Shown here piece after piece: positions 35,304-43,899 of a DNA stretch of 64,000 nt. The DNA is taken from contig NZ_BJTC01000005.1 of the NCBI RefSeq assembly GCF_006829085.1, positions 62,001 through 126,000 of the forward strand. The letters run 5' to 3'. The position numbers were made by a program, and so were the translations under genes. How positions within the stretch are numbered: the stretch's first letter is position 1; each line of letters opens with the position of its first letter. A model generated the notes under the pieces. The model had not been told where the DNA came from, made no database searches, and saw only the letters and a list, made by a program, of their open reading frames with translations. The stretch comes from Chryseobacterium sp. ON_d1 (lineage in GTDB: Bacteria > Bacteroidota > Bacteroidia > Flavobacteriales > Weeksellaceae).

Positions 35304-36479
35304 TTATAGTACAATTTTAATCTGCTGCAAAACCCCTTTCTCATCTTTAAAACTAAAAATATAAGTTCCTCTTTGTACTTTTGATAAATCTATATTTCTG
35401 TTATAATAGGCAAAGCCCCTGCTGATTACCTCTCCATCTGTAGAATAAACGGTAAATTCGAATTGATTACTGTTATTTTTATTGCTGATGATAAAACCGT
35501 CTCTGGATGCATTGGTATAGACTCTTGTTTTAGTCTCACGGTCTTCCCCAGCTGTATTTGAAGAGAGTGCATTCTCAGAAATATCAGCTGCCTGTAAGCT
35601 TTTAATAGCTGATTTGGTTACAGAAGTTGTACTTCCGCCGATGATGTATAATTTATCATTGTATACTTCCGCAGCAGCGTGCCTTCTGGGAATCATATTG
35701 GATGTTAGCTGATGGAATTTATTGGTTGTAGTATCGAAATAGGCCAGAAAAGTCTGATTATTATAACCTCCTGCAATAAAAATCTTATTACCGGATACGG
35801 CTAATGAATGTCCTGATATGCCAGCTGGCATTGTAATCTGATCGGTCCAGCGATTGGTGTTGAGATCGAAAATATTGATCAGGCGGGATGAAGTACCGTT
35901 AAAGCCACCAATGACATACAGCTTATCATTTACAATCTTGCCCTTTGCTTCTCTGGCAGTAGGCATATCCGGTAATGGATGCCATGTATTGGAAGAAATA
36001 TCATAATATTGGAACCTGTTGGAAAAGGAAGTAGTGGCAGCGCCGTTAAGTCCGCTGCCGCCAAACACATATATTTTTCCGTTATGGATGGCAGAACCTG
36101 CATTTCCTGTATAGGAATGGTTCACAGCTCCCTTCGTTACTTTCTGGGTTGCAAGATCTACAATTTCAAGATGGCTGTTTCCCCAACCGTTAAAAATATA
36201 GATTTTATTATCATACGTCTCCGAATTAGCAAATTTTTTAGGACTGATAGTAACATTGAGAAGACTCCATTTGTTGTCTGTAATATTGTATTTTTCAATA
36301 TAATTGGCCATACCTCCGCTTTCCTGATAGCCGTTGCTCACATAGATATTATCATCCACGATAACACTGGTTATAGCCCCTCTGCCTACAGACATATTCG
36401 CCAGATTTTTAAATTGAAGCGTTTGTGCATGGGTTAGCAATGAACCAAAAAATGAAAAGAGTAATAATTTTGCTTTCAT
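35304..36479 (-). CDS. Secreted Kelch-repeat protein with type IX sorting domain
   Basis: A 391-residue protein with a signal peptide (about 1-18, LLFSFFGSLLTHAQ), about six Kelch blades marked by repeated NxxWxxL...DDxIYVxGG patterns (YVSNGYQESGG, IYVFGGSGLNG, LYVIGGFNGTS, IFIAGGYNNQT, LYIIGGSTTS) forming a beta-propeller, and a C-terminal T9SS sorting domain (about 315-391, FEFTVYSTDGEVISRGFAYY and GTYIFSFKDEKG). It should be exposed on or released from the cell surface; binding partner unknown. Confidence 0.88.
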   Translation of the reverse strand: MKAKLLLFSFFGSLLTHAQTLQFKNLANMSVGRGAITSVIVDDNIYVSNGYQESGGMANYIEKYNITDNKWSLLNVTISPKKFANSETYDNKIYIFNGWGNSHLEIVDLATQKVTKGAVNHSYTGNAGSAIHNGKIYVFGGSGLNGAATTSFSNRFQYYDISSNTWHPLPDMPTAREAKGKIVNDKLYVIGGFNGTSSRLINIFDLNTNRWTDQITMPAGISGHSLAVSGNKIFIAGGYNNQTFLAYFDTTTNKFHQLTSNMIPRRHAAAEVYNDKLYIIGGSTTSVTKSAIKSLQAADISENALSSNTAGEDRETKTRVYTNASRDGFIISNKNNSNQFEFTVYSTDGEVISRGFAYYNRNIDLSKVQRGTYIFSFKDEKGVLQQIKIVL

Positions 36480-36567
36480 ATGCTGAAATTTAGTTTTTGG
36501 TTTTGAAATTAATATAAATTTGATTGTTAGAGTTATAATCCTTCGTAAAAGAATATTTTTAATAATG

Positions 36568-37149
36568 TTAGGTTATCCATATATTAATTCTTTGGACAAT
36601 TTCCCAGGCTCCATTATTTTTCTGAAGTATATAACCCGTTCCATCCCCATAAATTCCTGCATAATAATTTACTTCAATATAAGCAGTTTGTCTGTCATGA
36701 GAGAAAAAGACCTTTGAGAATTCTAAATATTCATAAATAGCATATTTTTCTTGGTCATGTTTAATTTCAGATAATTTTAAATTTCGATATTTTTTCTTTA
36801 TGGTTTTACTTATTTCGGTAGCCTTGTTTTCGTTGTATTGTGATACAAAATCTTTATGGTCTTCTTTAAACAGGAATTTTTTTGCAGTAGAATCACGTTT
36901 TCCCTCTGCTCCTATGGGTAAAAAATATTTTTCAAAATCATTTTCATCCATAAAATTGAAATTTGTTTCAACTTTTATTAAAGTGCTGGAAATTTTATTC
37001 CGGGTTGGATCTGTTTTTTTTGCTTTAAAATGATTGGAATCAATAATCTTTTCAATAATCAGATCGTTATCTGAGTATTTATTTCCCACTTTTTCAACGG
37101 AACAGTTTAATATTATTATACAGGAAAATAATAACAGGAAAGGTTTCAT
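36568..37149 (-). CDS. Hypothetical lipoprotein (193 aa)
   Basis: A lipoprotein signal (LLLFSCIIILNC, lipidated Cys near 16) precedes a mature domain with no recognised family; the second half, FFSHDRQTAYIEVNYYAGIYG then GYILQKNNGAWEIVQRIN, has the look of an NTF2-like or nuclear-transport-type beta sheet. Part of the orphan lipoprotein array. Confidence 0.7.
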   Translation of the reverse strand: MKPFLLLFSCIIILNCSVEKVGNKYSDNDLIIEKIIDSNHFKAKKTDPTRNKISSTLIKVETNFNFMDENDFEKYFLPIGAEGKRDSTAKKFLFKEDHKDFVSQYNENKATEISKTIKKKYRNLKLSEIKHDQEKYAIYEYLEFSKVFFSHDRQTAYIEVNYYAGIYGDGTGYILQKNNGAWEIVQRINIWIT

Positions 37150-37290
37150 ATATTTTTTGTATTAATTTATCTGCGGTCTTTTATATGTATATGGAGTCTT
37201 CCTGTTTAGCATTATTTATTGTAATGGTAAAAATGCGGAGACTTGGTAGAGCTGAAGAAAAATAGTAAACTTTAACTGTTAAATATTTTT

Positions 37291-37368
37291 TTATTTCTTA
37301 AATTCTTCAAGTAACATTTCAATTTCCTTTAAAATTTCTGTTGGGTCAATTTTCTGATCCCTATTCAT
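37291..37368 (-). CDS. Possible 25-residue coupled small ORF
   Basis: ATG at 37366-37368 overlaps the TGA of the upstream 181-residue gene (ATGA), reading MNRDQKIDPTEILKEIEMLL and ending EEFKK. It encodes a single amphipathic helix. The overlap suggests coupled translation, but it could equally be the remnant of a longer gene; nothing recognisable follows in frame. Confidence 0.35.
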   Translation of the reverse strand: MNRDQKIDPTEILKEIEMLLEEFKK

Positions 37369-37910
37369 TGAAATAATTGATCACAAACTTTAACAAGTCT
37401 GCCTAAAAGGGTGTTGTCATTAGGCGACCAGGTTTCACCGTTCTTTATTTGCCCGGTTGTGTCAGTTGTTGCAAAATAAAAAATTGTTCCGTCAAATCCC
37501 CTTTTTTCTTTTTCCGGTTTTTTCGTTTGCTGGGTAATAATTTGAAATAATTTTCCGATTTTAGAATAAAGTATATTGTCAATTTCTGTTGTATTACTGA
37601 TCAGTTTTACTTTATTACGTCTTTTTGCATACCAGAAGTTTTCTGAAAAATGATTGGATATAATGTAATGTCTGTTATTTACTGTTTCAATTGAAAAAGC
37701 ATATTCATCAGAAAATGAAGGTATTGAAGTGTAGCGTGCATAAGGCTTCTTTGAAAAGCCCTGATGAAGTTTCGGAAACAGATTATCATAGTATTCCTTT
37801 AAAACCCCTTTATATTGTTTAACATCTTCTGTAGGATCTAAGTATTCTTTTTGTCCAAAACATAATGATGTCGTCAATATAAATGTTAATCGTAAAATAG
37901 TCTTTTTCAT
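37365..37910 (-). CDS. Hypothetical secreted protein (181 aa)
   Basis: Signal peptide about 1-19 (LRLTFILTTSLCFGQ), then an unrecognised domain including RYTSIPSFSDEYAFSIETVN and TIFYFATTDTTGQIKNGETW. Probably periplasmic. Followed in overlap by a possible 25-residue ORF. Belongs to the 29-42 kb array of orphan secreted proteins. Confidence 0.7.
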   Translation of the reverse strand: MKKTILRLTFILTTSLCFGQKEYLDPTEDVKQYKGVLKEYYDNLFPKLHQGFSKKPYARYTSIPSFSDEYAFSIETVNNRHYIISNHFSENFWYAKRRNKVKLISNTTEIDNILYSKIGKLFQIITQQTKKPEKEKRGFDGTIFYFATTDTTGQIKNGETWSPNDNTLLGRLVKVCDQLFQ

Positions 37911-37984
37911 GGCTGTCTTTAGTCTTTGTTTCTACTTTCCCCAAAATCAGTATGCCTTCATATAATTAACAACGGAAATATTAA

Positions 37985-38416
37985 TTAAAGTTTTGTTTCA
38001 AAACCTTTTTGTAGGGCTTTTAATTCCGGTTCTGTTAAGTTTCTTTCATTAATTTCTTGCCAAAGTTGCTGCGCTTTGTTAAGATCTTTTATACCCATTT
38101 TTTTAACGGCTGCACCCCACATCAATATAGTAAAGTCTTTTTGGTTATAGATAACTCCCTCAAAGTTAATGAAAGCTCCATTGTTTTTTTCTACTGTATT
38201 TCTAAAGTCTAATTTTCCTCCTCTGGATTCTGTTTTAATATATTCTTCAATATTGGTATTTTCATTAGTATGGTTTCCAGTGATTTTTTCCTTTATAATA
38301 TTTTTTTCTATTTTCTCACTATTAAATATTGGATTTCCATTTTTATCAAGCTGTGAGTACAATTTTGAGCTCGTAAGAATAATGAAGAATATAAATAGTA
38401 ATAATTGTTTTTTCAC
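37985..38416 (-). CDS. Hypothetical secreted protein (143 aa)
   Basis: Signal peptide about 1-21 (FIFFIILTSSKLYSQ). The mature part is short and polar with a closing helix pair (MGIKDLNKAQQLWQEINERN). Not recognised. It stands upstream of a spacer with one copy of a small hairpin repeat. Confidence 0.65.
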   Translation of the reverse strand: MKKQLLLFIFFIILTSSKLYSQLDKNGNPIFNSEKIEKNIIKEKITGNHTNENTNIEEYIKTESRGGKLDFRNTVEKNNGAFINFEGVIYNQKDFTILMWGAAVKKMGIKDLNKAQQLWQEINERNLTEPELKALQKGFETKL

Positions 38417-38576
38417 CGATATTAAAATTTAGTTTTTGCACTAGTTGTCCGTTTCATCTTCAGGCCATTTTATATTTCCAAATTGCAATTAGACTGTGCC
38501 TTCACAATACTTGTTTTTAGATGGTTTCCAAACATTGAGTCAAGAGGTTTTGGAAGTGTATTTGTTTTGTTTCAAG

Positions 38577-38611
38577 ACACAAAGTCAGGAGACTTTGCGG
38601 AACGGAGACTA
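38577..38611. repeat. Hairpin repeat, copy 1 of 3
   Basis: CAAAGTC-AGGA-GACTTTG is a perfect seven-base stem (38580-38597) followed by CGGAACGGAGACT. The same stem-plus-tail arrangement occurs at 39578-39612 and 43900-43934, each directly after the stop codon of a minus-strand gene. Confidence 0.6.
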
Positions 38612-38618
38612 TTTTTAT

Positions 38619-39413
38619 TTATTTTTTCAGAATGTTTTTTATTGCAGCAGGTAGTCCATCTTTGTTTTTTACCTTCTCATAATATTTTTTAGATTTTTTC
38701 ATCAGCTTTTCATCAGAATTTTTTATTCCGACCTCTTGCAGGCACAATGCGTAGGACCCATTAAATGTATCATCTTTCTTAAAGTTTGATTCTACTTTTT
38801 CAAAATACGGAATAGCCTCTTCATATTTTTCATTGAGAGTTAACAATACCGCTTTGAGGCATTGGGTATCTTTGTTGGGAATGTTATATTTACTTTCAGC
38901 AATATTTATATTGTCAAGACCATTTTTATAATCTTCTATAAATAAAGAAGTGAGCCCGATGCCATAATATCCTTCAGGACTTTCAGGAAAATATTCTGTC
39001 ATTTCCTTGAATTTTCTTCTTGAAAAACTCATTCTCCCTACTTTCATAGCAAGAGAAGCAAGATTTTGCTTAAATTCTATTGATTTGTTTTGGGCAAGAC
39101 TGTCTGCAGCATGGTAGAAAATTACAGCATCATTTTCCATATTACTTAATCTTAAAGTGTATCCCGCCCAGAAATAGGCATCACAAAAAGAGTTGTCAGT
39201 TTCTATTACTTCTGAAAAGATTTTGAAAGCGGCTCCGAGATATAAATTTTGCTGCACAGATTTTATTCCAAGAGGATATATTTTATTAAATCTTTCAGTG
39301 TCCGGTTTTTTGCAATAGGTTCTGTTTCCTAAAAAGTAATCTGTTTGATTTTGCTGTGCTGAAATATTGATCAGACATAACATAGCAGATAAAAGCAATA
39401 GAATTTGTTTCAT
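38619..39413 (-). CDS. Secreted TPR-like protein (264 aa)
   Basis: Signal peptide about 1-19 (LLLLSAMLCLINISAQ), then helical repeats with TPR character: FCDAYFWAGYTLRLSNMEN, SPEGYYGIGLTSLFIEDYK and YEEAIPYFEKVESNFKKDD. It should act as a periplasmic scaffold. Function unknown. Confidence 0.75.
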   Translation of the reverse strand: MKQILLLLSAMLCLINISAQQNQTDYFLGNRTYCKKPDTERFNKIYPLGIKSVQQNLYLGAAFKIFSEVIETDNSFCDAYFWAGYTLRLSNMENDAVIFYHAADSLAQNKSIEFKQNLASLAMKVGRMSFSRRKFKEMTEYFPESPEGYYGIGLTSLFIEDYKNGLDNINIAESKYNIPNKDTQCLKAVLLTLNEKYEEAIPYFEKVESNFKKDDTFNGSYALCLQEVGIKNSDEKLMKKSKKYYEKVKNKDGLPAAIKNILKK

Positions 39414-39577
39414 GGGTTAAGTTTTATACTGACGAAAAGTATGGGCTATACAGAAGTTCAGGCTGAATTTTATTTAGTTTTTAATAGGCATTGCCAATAT
39501 TTTTCCTGGACTAAACTAAGAAAAAAATGTGAAAAAGGGGAGAAAGAATATTTAAAATGGAATTGTATTTTACTGTC

Positions 39578-39612
39578 TCAAAGTTGAGAGGTTTTGAGGA
39601 GCTGTGATTTAG
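39578..39612. repeat. Hairpin repeat, copy 2 of 3
   Basis: A 35-base segment beginning TCAAAGTTGAGAGG and ending GATTTAG, the same length as copy 3 and identical at most positions; the stem is weaker (CAAA/TTTG). Its end covers the stop codon of the next minus-strand gene. Confidence 0.5.
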
Positions 39613-40271
39613 TTTTCTATGAATAATTTAAATTTGACAATTTCGGTTGGCGATTCCACAAGGATCCAGTAAAAATTATCTTCTTTGTTTATGATCTGGT
39701 ACATATACCGATCTCCTTTTTTGCTGAAATTCTTTCTTCCGTTATTATTGCTTTCAATAAACTCTAACTCAAATCTATTTTTATCAATCCACTTGTAAAA
39801 TAATTTTGAATATGATCCATCAGCAAAACTTTCTTTCCAAAAACTTTTGTCTGTTTGTACAGTTGTTTTTTCACCTCCATACTCAAAGTAGTGGAAAGTG
39901 GTATTTTTTTTGAAAAGATTGATTTCATTTTCAGATACTGTAATGGCTGGGTGTTCATTCAGTCTTACCCAATCATCAGTCTTGGGTGGATCGTTTTTCT
40001 GTAAATAATCCCTGAAGGACTGACATCTATTTTGTAATCTGAAATATATCTGATCAAATTTATCCTGACGTTCTGAATCCGTAAACTGAGCCAGATATGG
40101 GAGAATAAATTTCTGGTTGATACTTTCTATTTTTAATGAATCATTAAGCGATTCATTGTCTTTAAGATCTAAACACATTTTATCGATAAGTTGGTCGGTT
40201 GTATCTGAAAGATTTTGGGTGTATAAAAATGCTGAGCAGAATAAAGCGGTTATTGACATTGCGTTTCTCAT
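39609..40271 (-). CDS. Hypothetical secreted protein (220 aa)
   Basis: Start at the ATG at 40271, giving a signal peptide (MSITALFCSAFLYTQ); the frame extends to 40298 without benefit. The mature region holds LIDKMCLDLKDNESLNDSL, CQSFRDYLQKNDPP and a C-terminal beta-rich half (FYWILVESPTEIVKFKLF). This two-part pattern (helical, then lipocalin-like sheet) is shared by several Bacteroidota secreted proteins, but no named family is assigned. Confidence 0.7.
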   Translation of the reverse strand: MRNAMSITALFCSAFLYTQNLSDTTDQLIDKMCLDLKDNESLNDSLKIESINQKFILPYLAQFTDSERQDKFDQIYFRLQNRCQSFRDYLQKNDPPKTDDWVRLNEHPAITVSENEINLFKKNTTFHYFEYGGEKTTVQTDKSFWKESFADGSYSKLFYKWIDKNRFELEFIESNNNGRKNFSKKGDRYMYQIINKEDNFYWILVESPTEIVKFKLFIEN

Positions 40272-40444
40272 GAGAATGGTTTTAGTTTTTGTTACCAAAT
40301 CTACAAATTACCATAATGTTTTTGAATAAAGCTGTGGATTTTTATGTAACTATAAAATCAAAATCACCCCTGTGAGGGTAGTTTTATTTTTACAAATCCT
40401 GAGAGTTGCATAGGCCGGAGAGGATAAGATTTTTATATCTGGCA

Positions 40445-40693
40445 CTAAAATTTTTCATCAGCGCCTTTTTTTGTTGAATTGTATTCAACCAATGTTGCAA
40501 ATGCTTTCTGCAATCTTTCAACCAGGGCCAGGTCTGAACCAAAGTTGAAAGGTGATCATCTGTATTTATTATAATTGGGACCGCTTATTGAAATATAGTC
40601 ATAATAATTTGCTTCGCCTTCACGGTCATAATCACAGTGGGCAAAAAGTTGTTTATTCCCCGAAACATAAAAATCATAAAAATCAGTTTTCAT
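40445..40693 (-). pseudogene. Truncated orphan gene with in-frame TGA
   Basis: From ATG at 40693 the frame reads MKTDFYDFYVSGNKQLFAHC through NYYDYISISGPNYNKYR, meets TGA at 40556-40558, and continues in the same frame as SPFNFGSDLALVERLQKAF to TAG at 40445-40447 (82 sense codons plus the internal stop). Both halves have natural protein composition. The start lies 14 bases after the stop of the frameshifted lipoprotein gene. I do not recognise the protein; it may be the tail of a once longer one. The remaining 40272-40444 hold only a weak ACCC/GGGT hairpin. Confidence 0.65.
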
Positions 40694-40706
40694 TCAATAA
40701 AGTATT

Positions 40707-41230
40707 TTAATTACAATAAATTGCCAGCCGTATCTGATTGAATCCACCTTTTCCTCTGAAACGTAATAAATAGGCACTCAAATTTTTACTTTGCCATTTA
40801 ATATCATCCCTTGCCATTTCTTCTTTAGACTTTTCTAAATCTTCATATACTTCAAGGTAGGGTTTTCCAAGATTTTCAGTTATATATTTTTTTATTTCGT
40901 GGAATTTTTCGTTAAACATTTCATTCGAAGTTTCAATTTTTTCATTTTCATTCCATTCATAAGACGTGAATTTGATTTGCCCATCTTTGGTGAAAAAATA
41001 ATCTACTTTAAGAATGAAGTTGTTTTCGTTTCGTTGATATGATCCCCAATTCCCCAAAAATAGCCGAGGGAGATATCTTTTGATTTTTTATCTATTTCTT
41101 CTTTTTTAATTTCAGAGAACTTTTTAAAGGAAAAATCAATTTCATCCCGGACAGGAACATTACTATATTTATTTCCTGAACAACTGTAAAATATTAATAT
41201 AATAAAGAGAAAAAGAATTCTTGATTTCAT
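40707..41230 (-). pseudogene. Frameshifted lipoprotein gene
   Basis: Two overlapping frames make one protein. The first (41230-41003) starts with a lipoprotein signal (FLFIILIFYSCSG) and reads sensibly to SLGYFWG; the second (40707-41057) continues as NWGSYQRNENNFILKVDYFF to CN at the end. Adding one G to the four-G run (plus-strand C run 41052-41055) joins them as YFWGNWGSYQ, giving about 174 residues. This is a one-base deletion in a homopolymer, so either recent inactivation, a phase-variable tract or a sequencing error. Function unknown. Confidence 0.75.
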
Positions 41231-41286
41231 TAGAATATATTATCGTGATGTATAGCTGGCAAAAAGAATTGGTGAAGTGTTGAATT

Positions 41287-41736
41287 TTATTTCTTGTAAT
41301 CCCCTGCAACAATAGATTTTTCCATGGAGCTTATAATCTCAGAAACGGGAATGGTAAATATCCCGGCATCTCCTTTATCGAATTCTCTTTTCCAGTAAGA
41401 ATATCCGTCCATTTCAAGGGAATCTGGTTTTTTGCCGGTTTCACTTTTCAGAGTGGTGACACTTTTGTCCAAAGCTTCTTCTGATATAGGAATATGGCTG
41501 AAATATTCTGCAAAACCCGTAGGACTGGCAGGGTTTTTAATTTTCAAACTACTGATGGAAATATGAATCACTTTTCCGGTTTCAGGGTATTCCTCAATCT
41601 TTAATATGGTAAGGGTAGAACTTTTTTCGGTAGGACGGGTTTTGTAGTTCCATTGCTGGCCAACACTGTATTGGTCTTTTTTTGCACAACTGAAGGACAG
41701 CAAGAATAATATTGCTATGAAAGTATAGAGTTTCAT
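41287..41736 (-). CDS. Hypothetical lipoprotein (149 aa)
   Basis: Lipoprotein signal FIAILFLLSFSCAKK with lipidated Cys17. The mature part opens QYSVGQQWNYKTRP and contains TLTILKIEEYPETGKVIHIS, a beta-rich domain I do not recognise. It is 24 bp downstream of the next gene and probably cotranscribed. Confidence 0.7.
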   Translation of the reverse strand: MKLYTFIAILFLLSFSCAKKDQYSVGQQWNYKTRPTEKSSTLTILKIEEYPETGKVIHISISSLKIKNPASPTGFAEYFSHIPISEEALDKSVTTLKSETGKKPDSLEMDGYSYWKREFDKGDAGIFTIPVSEIISSMEKSIVAGDYKK

Positions 41737-41760
41737 GAGGGGTGGTTATTAGTTTTGTTT

Positions 41761-42303
41761 TTATTTCAAATAACTTTGTTCAAGAAGTTCCACTGATTCT
41801 GCTTCAGTTAATGGTGTCTTCTTATCGGTATTATTTGTTAAATTGAATGAGATCAGATTGTTGTTTCTCACGGCATACAGCAAATAGGAAGTACGGTCCT
41901 TATTATCATTTTGGGGCATATTTTTTATGATAATTTTCCAGATAATATAATTTTTTTCTTCGTTTCGCTTTACTTCGGAAACTTCGGCTTTCACTCCGGT
42001 TGAAGAGGCCCAGTAATCATATTCCCATTTATAAAATGCATTCAGCAATTCTTTTTCGGTTAAACCTTCTTTATAAAATTCAAATTTTTCAGGTTTTCTT
42101 ACTGAAATCAATAAACTTATTTTTTCGTCTTTATTGCTTAAGCGAAACTGTCCAGATTGTTTCAGTTGATCTTTATATTCCCATTTTCCGGGAACTTCAA
42201 ATAATTCTCCATTGATTTGGAAAGGAGTCTTCTTTTGTGCAAAAGAAGAGGTTGAAACCAGAAAAAGAATAAAGATGGAAAAAAGTTTAATGTTTAATTT
42301 CAT
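41761..42303 (-). CDS. Hypothetical secreted protein (180 aa)
   Basis: Signal peptide about 1-22 (FILFLVSTSSFAQ). The mature domain begins FQINGELFEVPGKWEYKDQL and resembles small MOG1/PsbP-like domains seen in other proteins of this array (30715-31284). Function unknown. First gene of a probable pair with the lipoprotein at 41287. Confidence 0.7.
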   Translation of the reverse strand: MKLNIKLFSIFILFLVSTSSFAQKKTPFQINGELFEVPGKWEYKDQLKQSGQFRLSNKDEKISLLISVRKPEKFEFYKEGLTEKELLNAFYKWEYDYWASSTGVKAEVSEVKRNEEKNYIIWKIIIKNMPQNDNKDRTSYLLYAVRNNNLISFNLTNNTDKKTPLTEAESVELLEQSYLK

Positions 42304-42409
42304 TTTGATAACAGTATATTGAGAGTTTAGTAAGGTCCAAATTTACATATTGTACCAATATCAATTATATACTATGATGATAATGTTGTTTGAGCCCGGA
42401 ATTTTCATT

Positions 42410-42934
42410 TTATTTATTCTTTCTTCTTTCCAGAAGAAGATACGCTGCATCCAGCATTTTGATCAGATGAATATACGGGTTTATCATATTCCTTTCCGGG
42501 AGATTGCTGTATACGCCAAGTGAGAAATAGGCCATCCCGGATATAAAATAATCAAACTCCTGTATGCTGTATTCTTTGAATGCTTTTTTGAAGACCAGCA
42601 GAGGGTTTTGGTATTCTTTCTCAGAAAGCAGGCCAAGAACTAATGGGGAGACTTCTTCCAATGGAGTATTGATTAACACTTTCTTTTCCTTCATCGCTAT
42701 GAAATAACCTGCACGGATGAATGACCGCATCGCCTGATAAAAATGAAGAATGACGGACGGATCTTCTTGTATCCGGCTGTTTCGTTTGAGAGCATAATTC
42801 ATAATGTTGTTTAGCTGTTCTTTGGATGCTGTAAGGTCATTGATCTGAAAATAGGTTTCCATCAGCTGTAAGCCGTAGTATTTTTTGTGGCCTTTCCCAA
42901 GCCGGGACTGAAAGTCTGTTCTGTTTTTTTTCAT
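42410..42934 (-). CDS. Hypothetical helical cytosolic protein (174 aa)
   Basis: Not recognised. It is basic at the N-terminus (MKKNRTDFQSRLGKGHKKYY) and then predominantly helical, with LNNIMNYALKRNSRIQ and AMRSFIRAGYFIAMKEK. No signal peptide. It marks the left edge of the accessory stretch with palindromic repeats. Confidence 0.65.
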   Translation of the reverse strand: MKKNRTDFQSRLGKGHKKYYGLQLMETYFQINDLTASKEQLNNIMNYALKRNSRIQEDPSVILHFYQAMRSFIRAGYFIAMKEKKVLINTPLEEVSPLVLGLLSEKEYQNPLLVFKKAFKEYSIQEFDYFISGMAYFSLGVYSNLPERNMINPYIHLIKMLDAAYLLLERRKNK

Positions 42935-42988
42935 GAGTTTGTATTTTTTTAGTGATTTTTAAATGATTAATTGGTGTACAATTTTTTG

Positions 42989-43117
42989 AACCATTAAGAA
43001 TTTTTAAGGGATTAAGAATCATTAAGATCATAGCTGAAGCTTTGTATTCAGCGGGCTGCTTCATCCATCTTTGATGGATCTTAACTTACCTTATTCTCTT
43101 CACTTTTCTTAATGGTT
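42989..43117. repeat. 129-bp palindromic repeat element (MITE-like)
   Basis: Terminal inverted repeats AACCATTAAGA (42989-42999) and TCTTAATGGTT (43107-43117) enclose ATTAAG-rich sequence and two inner hairpins, GCTGAA...TTCAGC (about 43034-43053) and ATCCATC-TTT-GATGGAT (about 43065-43081). No ORF inside. The layout suggests a non-autonomous mobile or structural repeat. Bases 43118-43345 are open in one frame on each strand, with neither convincing. Confidence 0.6.
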
Positions 43118-43361
43118 TTAATTTTTTGTTTTATTGTGTGACTTTACTGGCCATAAAGGAAGAAGTTCTGAACTTTCTGCCCATAAAAGCCAATGAATAT
43201 GATAGAATTTGTGTTTTTCTAAAAGCCTGGAAGCCGCAATGGATTGTACACCCCATTGTACTGTATCATGATACTTTATGTGGTAAAGAAGGCTTAGAAA
43301 AAGATGATTGTAGATAAGCAGAACAGCATGAAAATAAAACGGCATGAGACTCTACAATATC

Positions 43362-43469
43362 CGACTTGAGGTACTGGTATACCTGTACACAGATAAGAGA
43401 GCTCACGCCTAGGTCGTGAGCCTTTTACTTATCCTCTCGTGTACTTTTAAATTACCAGTTTTCAAGTCG
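43362..43469. repeat. 108-bp imperfect long palindrome, possible structured RNA or mobile element
   Basis: Five paired blocks nest in order: CGACTTGA/TCAAGTCG (43362-43369 with 43462-43469), ACTGGT/ACCAGT (43373-43378 with 43454-43459), GTACAC/GTGTAC (43385-43390 with 43439-43444), ATAAG/CTTAT (43393-43397 with 43428-43432) and GCTCACG/CGTGAGC (43401-43407 with 43415-43421), capped by CCTAGGT. Asymmetric bulges separate them. It lies about 160 bp upstream of the XRE gene. Confidence 0.75.
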
Positions 43470-43512
43470 AGATTCTAAGCAATAGCTTCTATATTTCTTT
43501 GAAGTATCGCAA

Positions 43513-43531
43513 AGCTACACTTATTGTAGCT
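43513..43531. promoter_or_regulatory. Operator-like hairpin upstream of the XRE regulator
   Basis: AGCTACA (43513-43519), loop CTTAT, TGTAGCT (43525-43531): a perfect seven-base inverted repeat about 80-100 bases before the regulator's start. It could be an autoregulatory operator (inference). Confidence 0.4.
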
Positions 43532-43628
43532 AATTGTACAAATATAATATAATTTTTGAATTGTGGGTTAATTCAACTACATTTTTTTATTGTAAACTTT
43601 CCAAATTGCTTTGATAATGGTATTTAGA

Positions 43629-43853
43629 ATGGATAAAATTGAATTTCGAATAGCTTTTGGAAAAAGGGTTGAAAAATTTAGAAAGAAGATGGGATTAAGC
43701 TATCGGGAGTTAGCTCAAAAATGTGACGTAGACCATAGTAATATCAGTAAAATTGAAAAAGGGGAAGTTGATTTAAGGATTTCAACAATACAGGAACTAG
43801 CTAAAGGTTTAGAGGTTCATCCTCAAGAATTGTTTGATTTTAAAATAGAATAA
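43629..43853 (+). CDS. XRE-family helix-turn-helix regulator
   Basis: A 74-residue single-domain DNA-binding protein. The helix-turn-helix lies at about 20-60: LSYRELAQKCDVDHSNISKI then EKGEVDLRISTIQELAKGL. Such stand-alone XRE proteins regulate mobile-element, restriction or toxin genes. The start is uncertain: ATG at 43629 (MDKIEF) is preferred, with ATG at 43617 and TTG at 43611 also in frame. It is the only plus-strand gene in this region and converges on the HNH gene, with a hairpin just after its stop. Confidence 0.85.
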   Translation: MDKIEFRIAFGKRVEKFRKKMGLSYRELAQKCDVDHSNISKIEKGEVDLRISTIQELAKGLEVHPQELFDFKIE

Positions 43854-43861
43854 AAACCAAT

Positions 43862-43885
43862 CTCCGAAGTCTGAAGGCTTCGGAG
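43862..43885 (+). terminator. Hairpin after the XRE gene
   Basis: CTCCGAAG (43862-43869) and CTTCGGAG (43878-43885) form an eight-base stem with an eight-base loop, followed by CTTAGTTTATT. The weak T tract keeps confidence moderate. Confidence 0.55.
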
Positions 43886-43899
43886 CTTAGTTTATTGGG

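Noticed and set aside
40340..40400. Weak ACCC/GGGT hairpin as terminator
   Set aside because: Four-base stem without a convincing T run on either strand.
43118..43345. Open frames on both strands between the two palindromic repeats
   Set aside because: Neither frame has a good start, recognisable domain or protein-like composition; both start at weak codons and they overlap each other.
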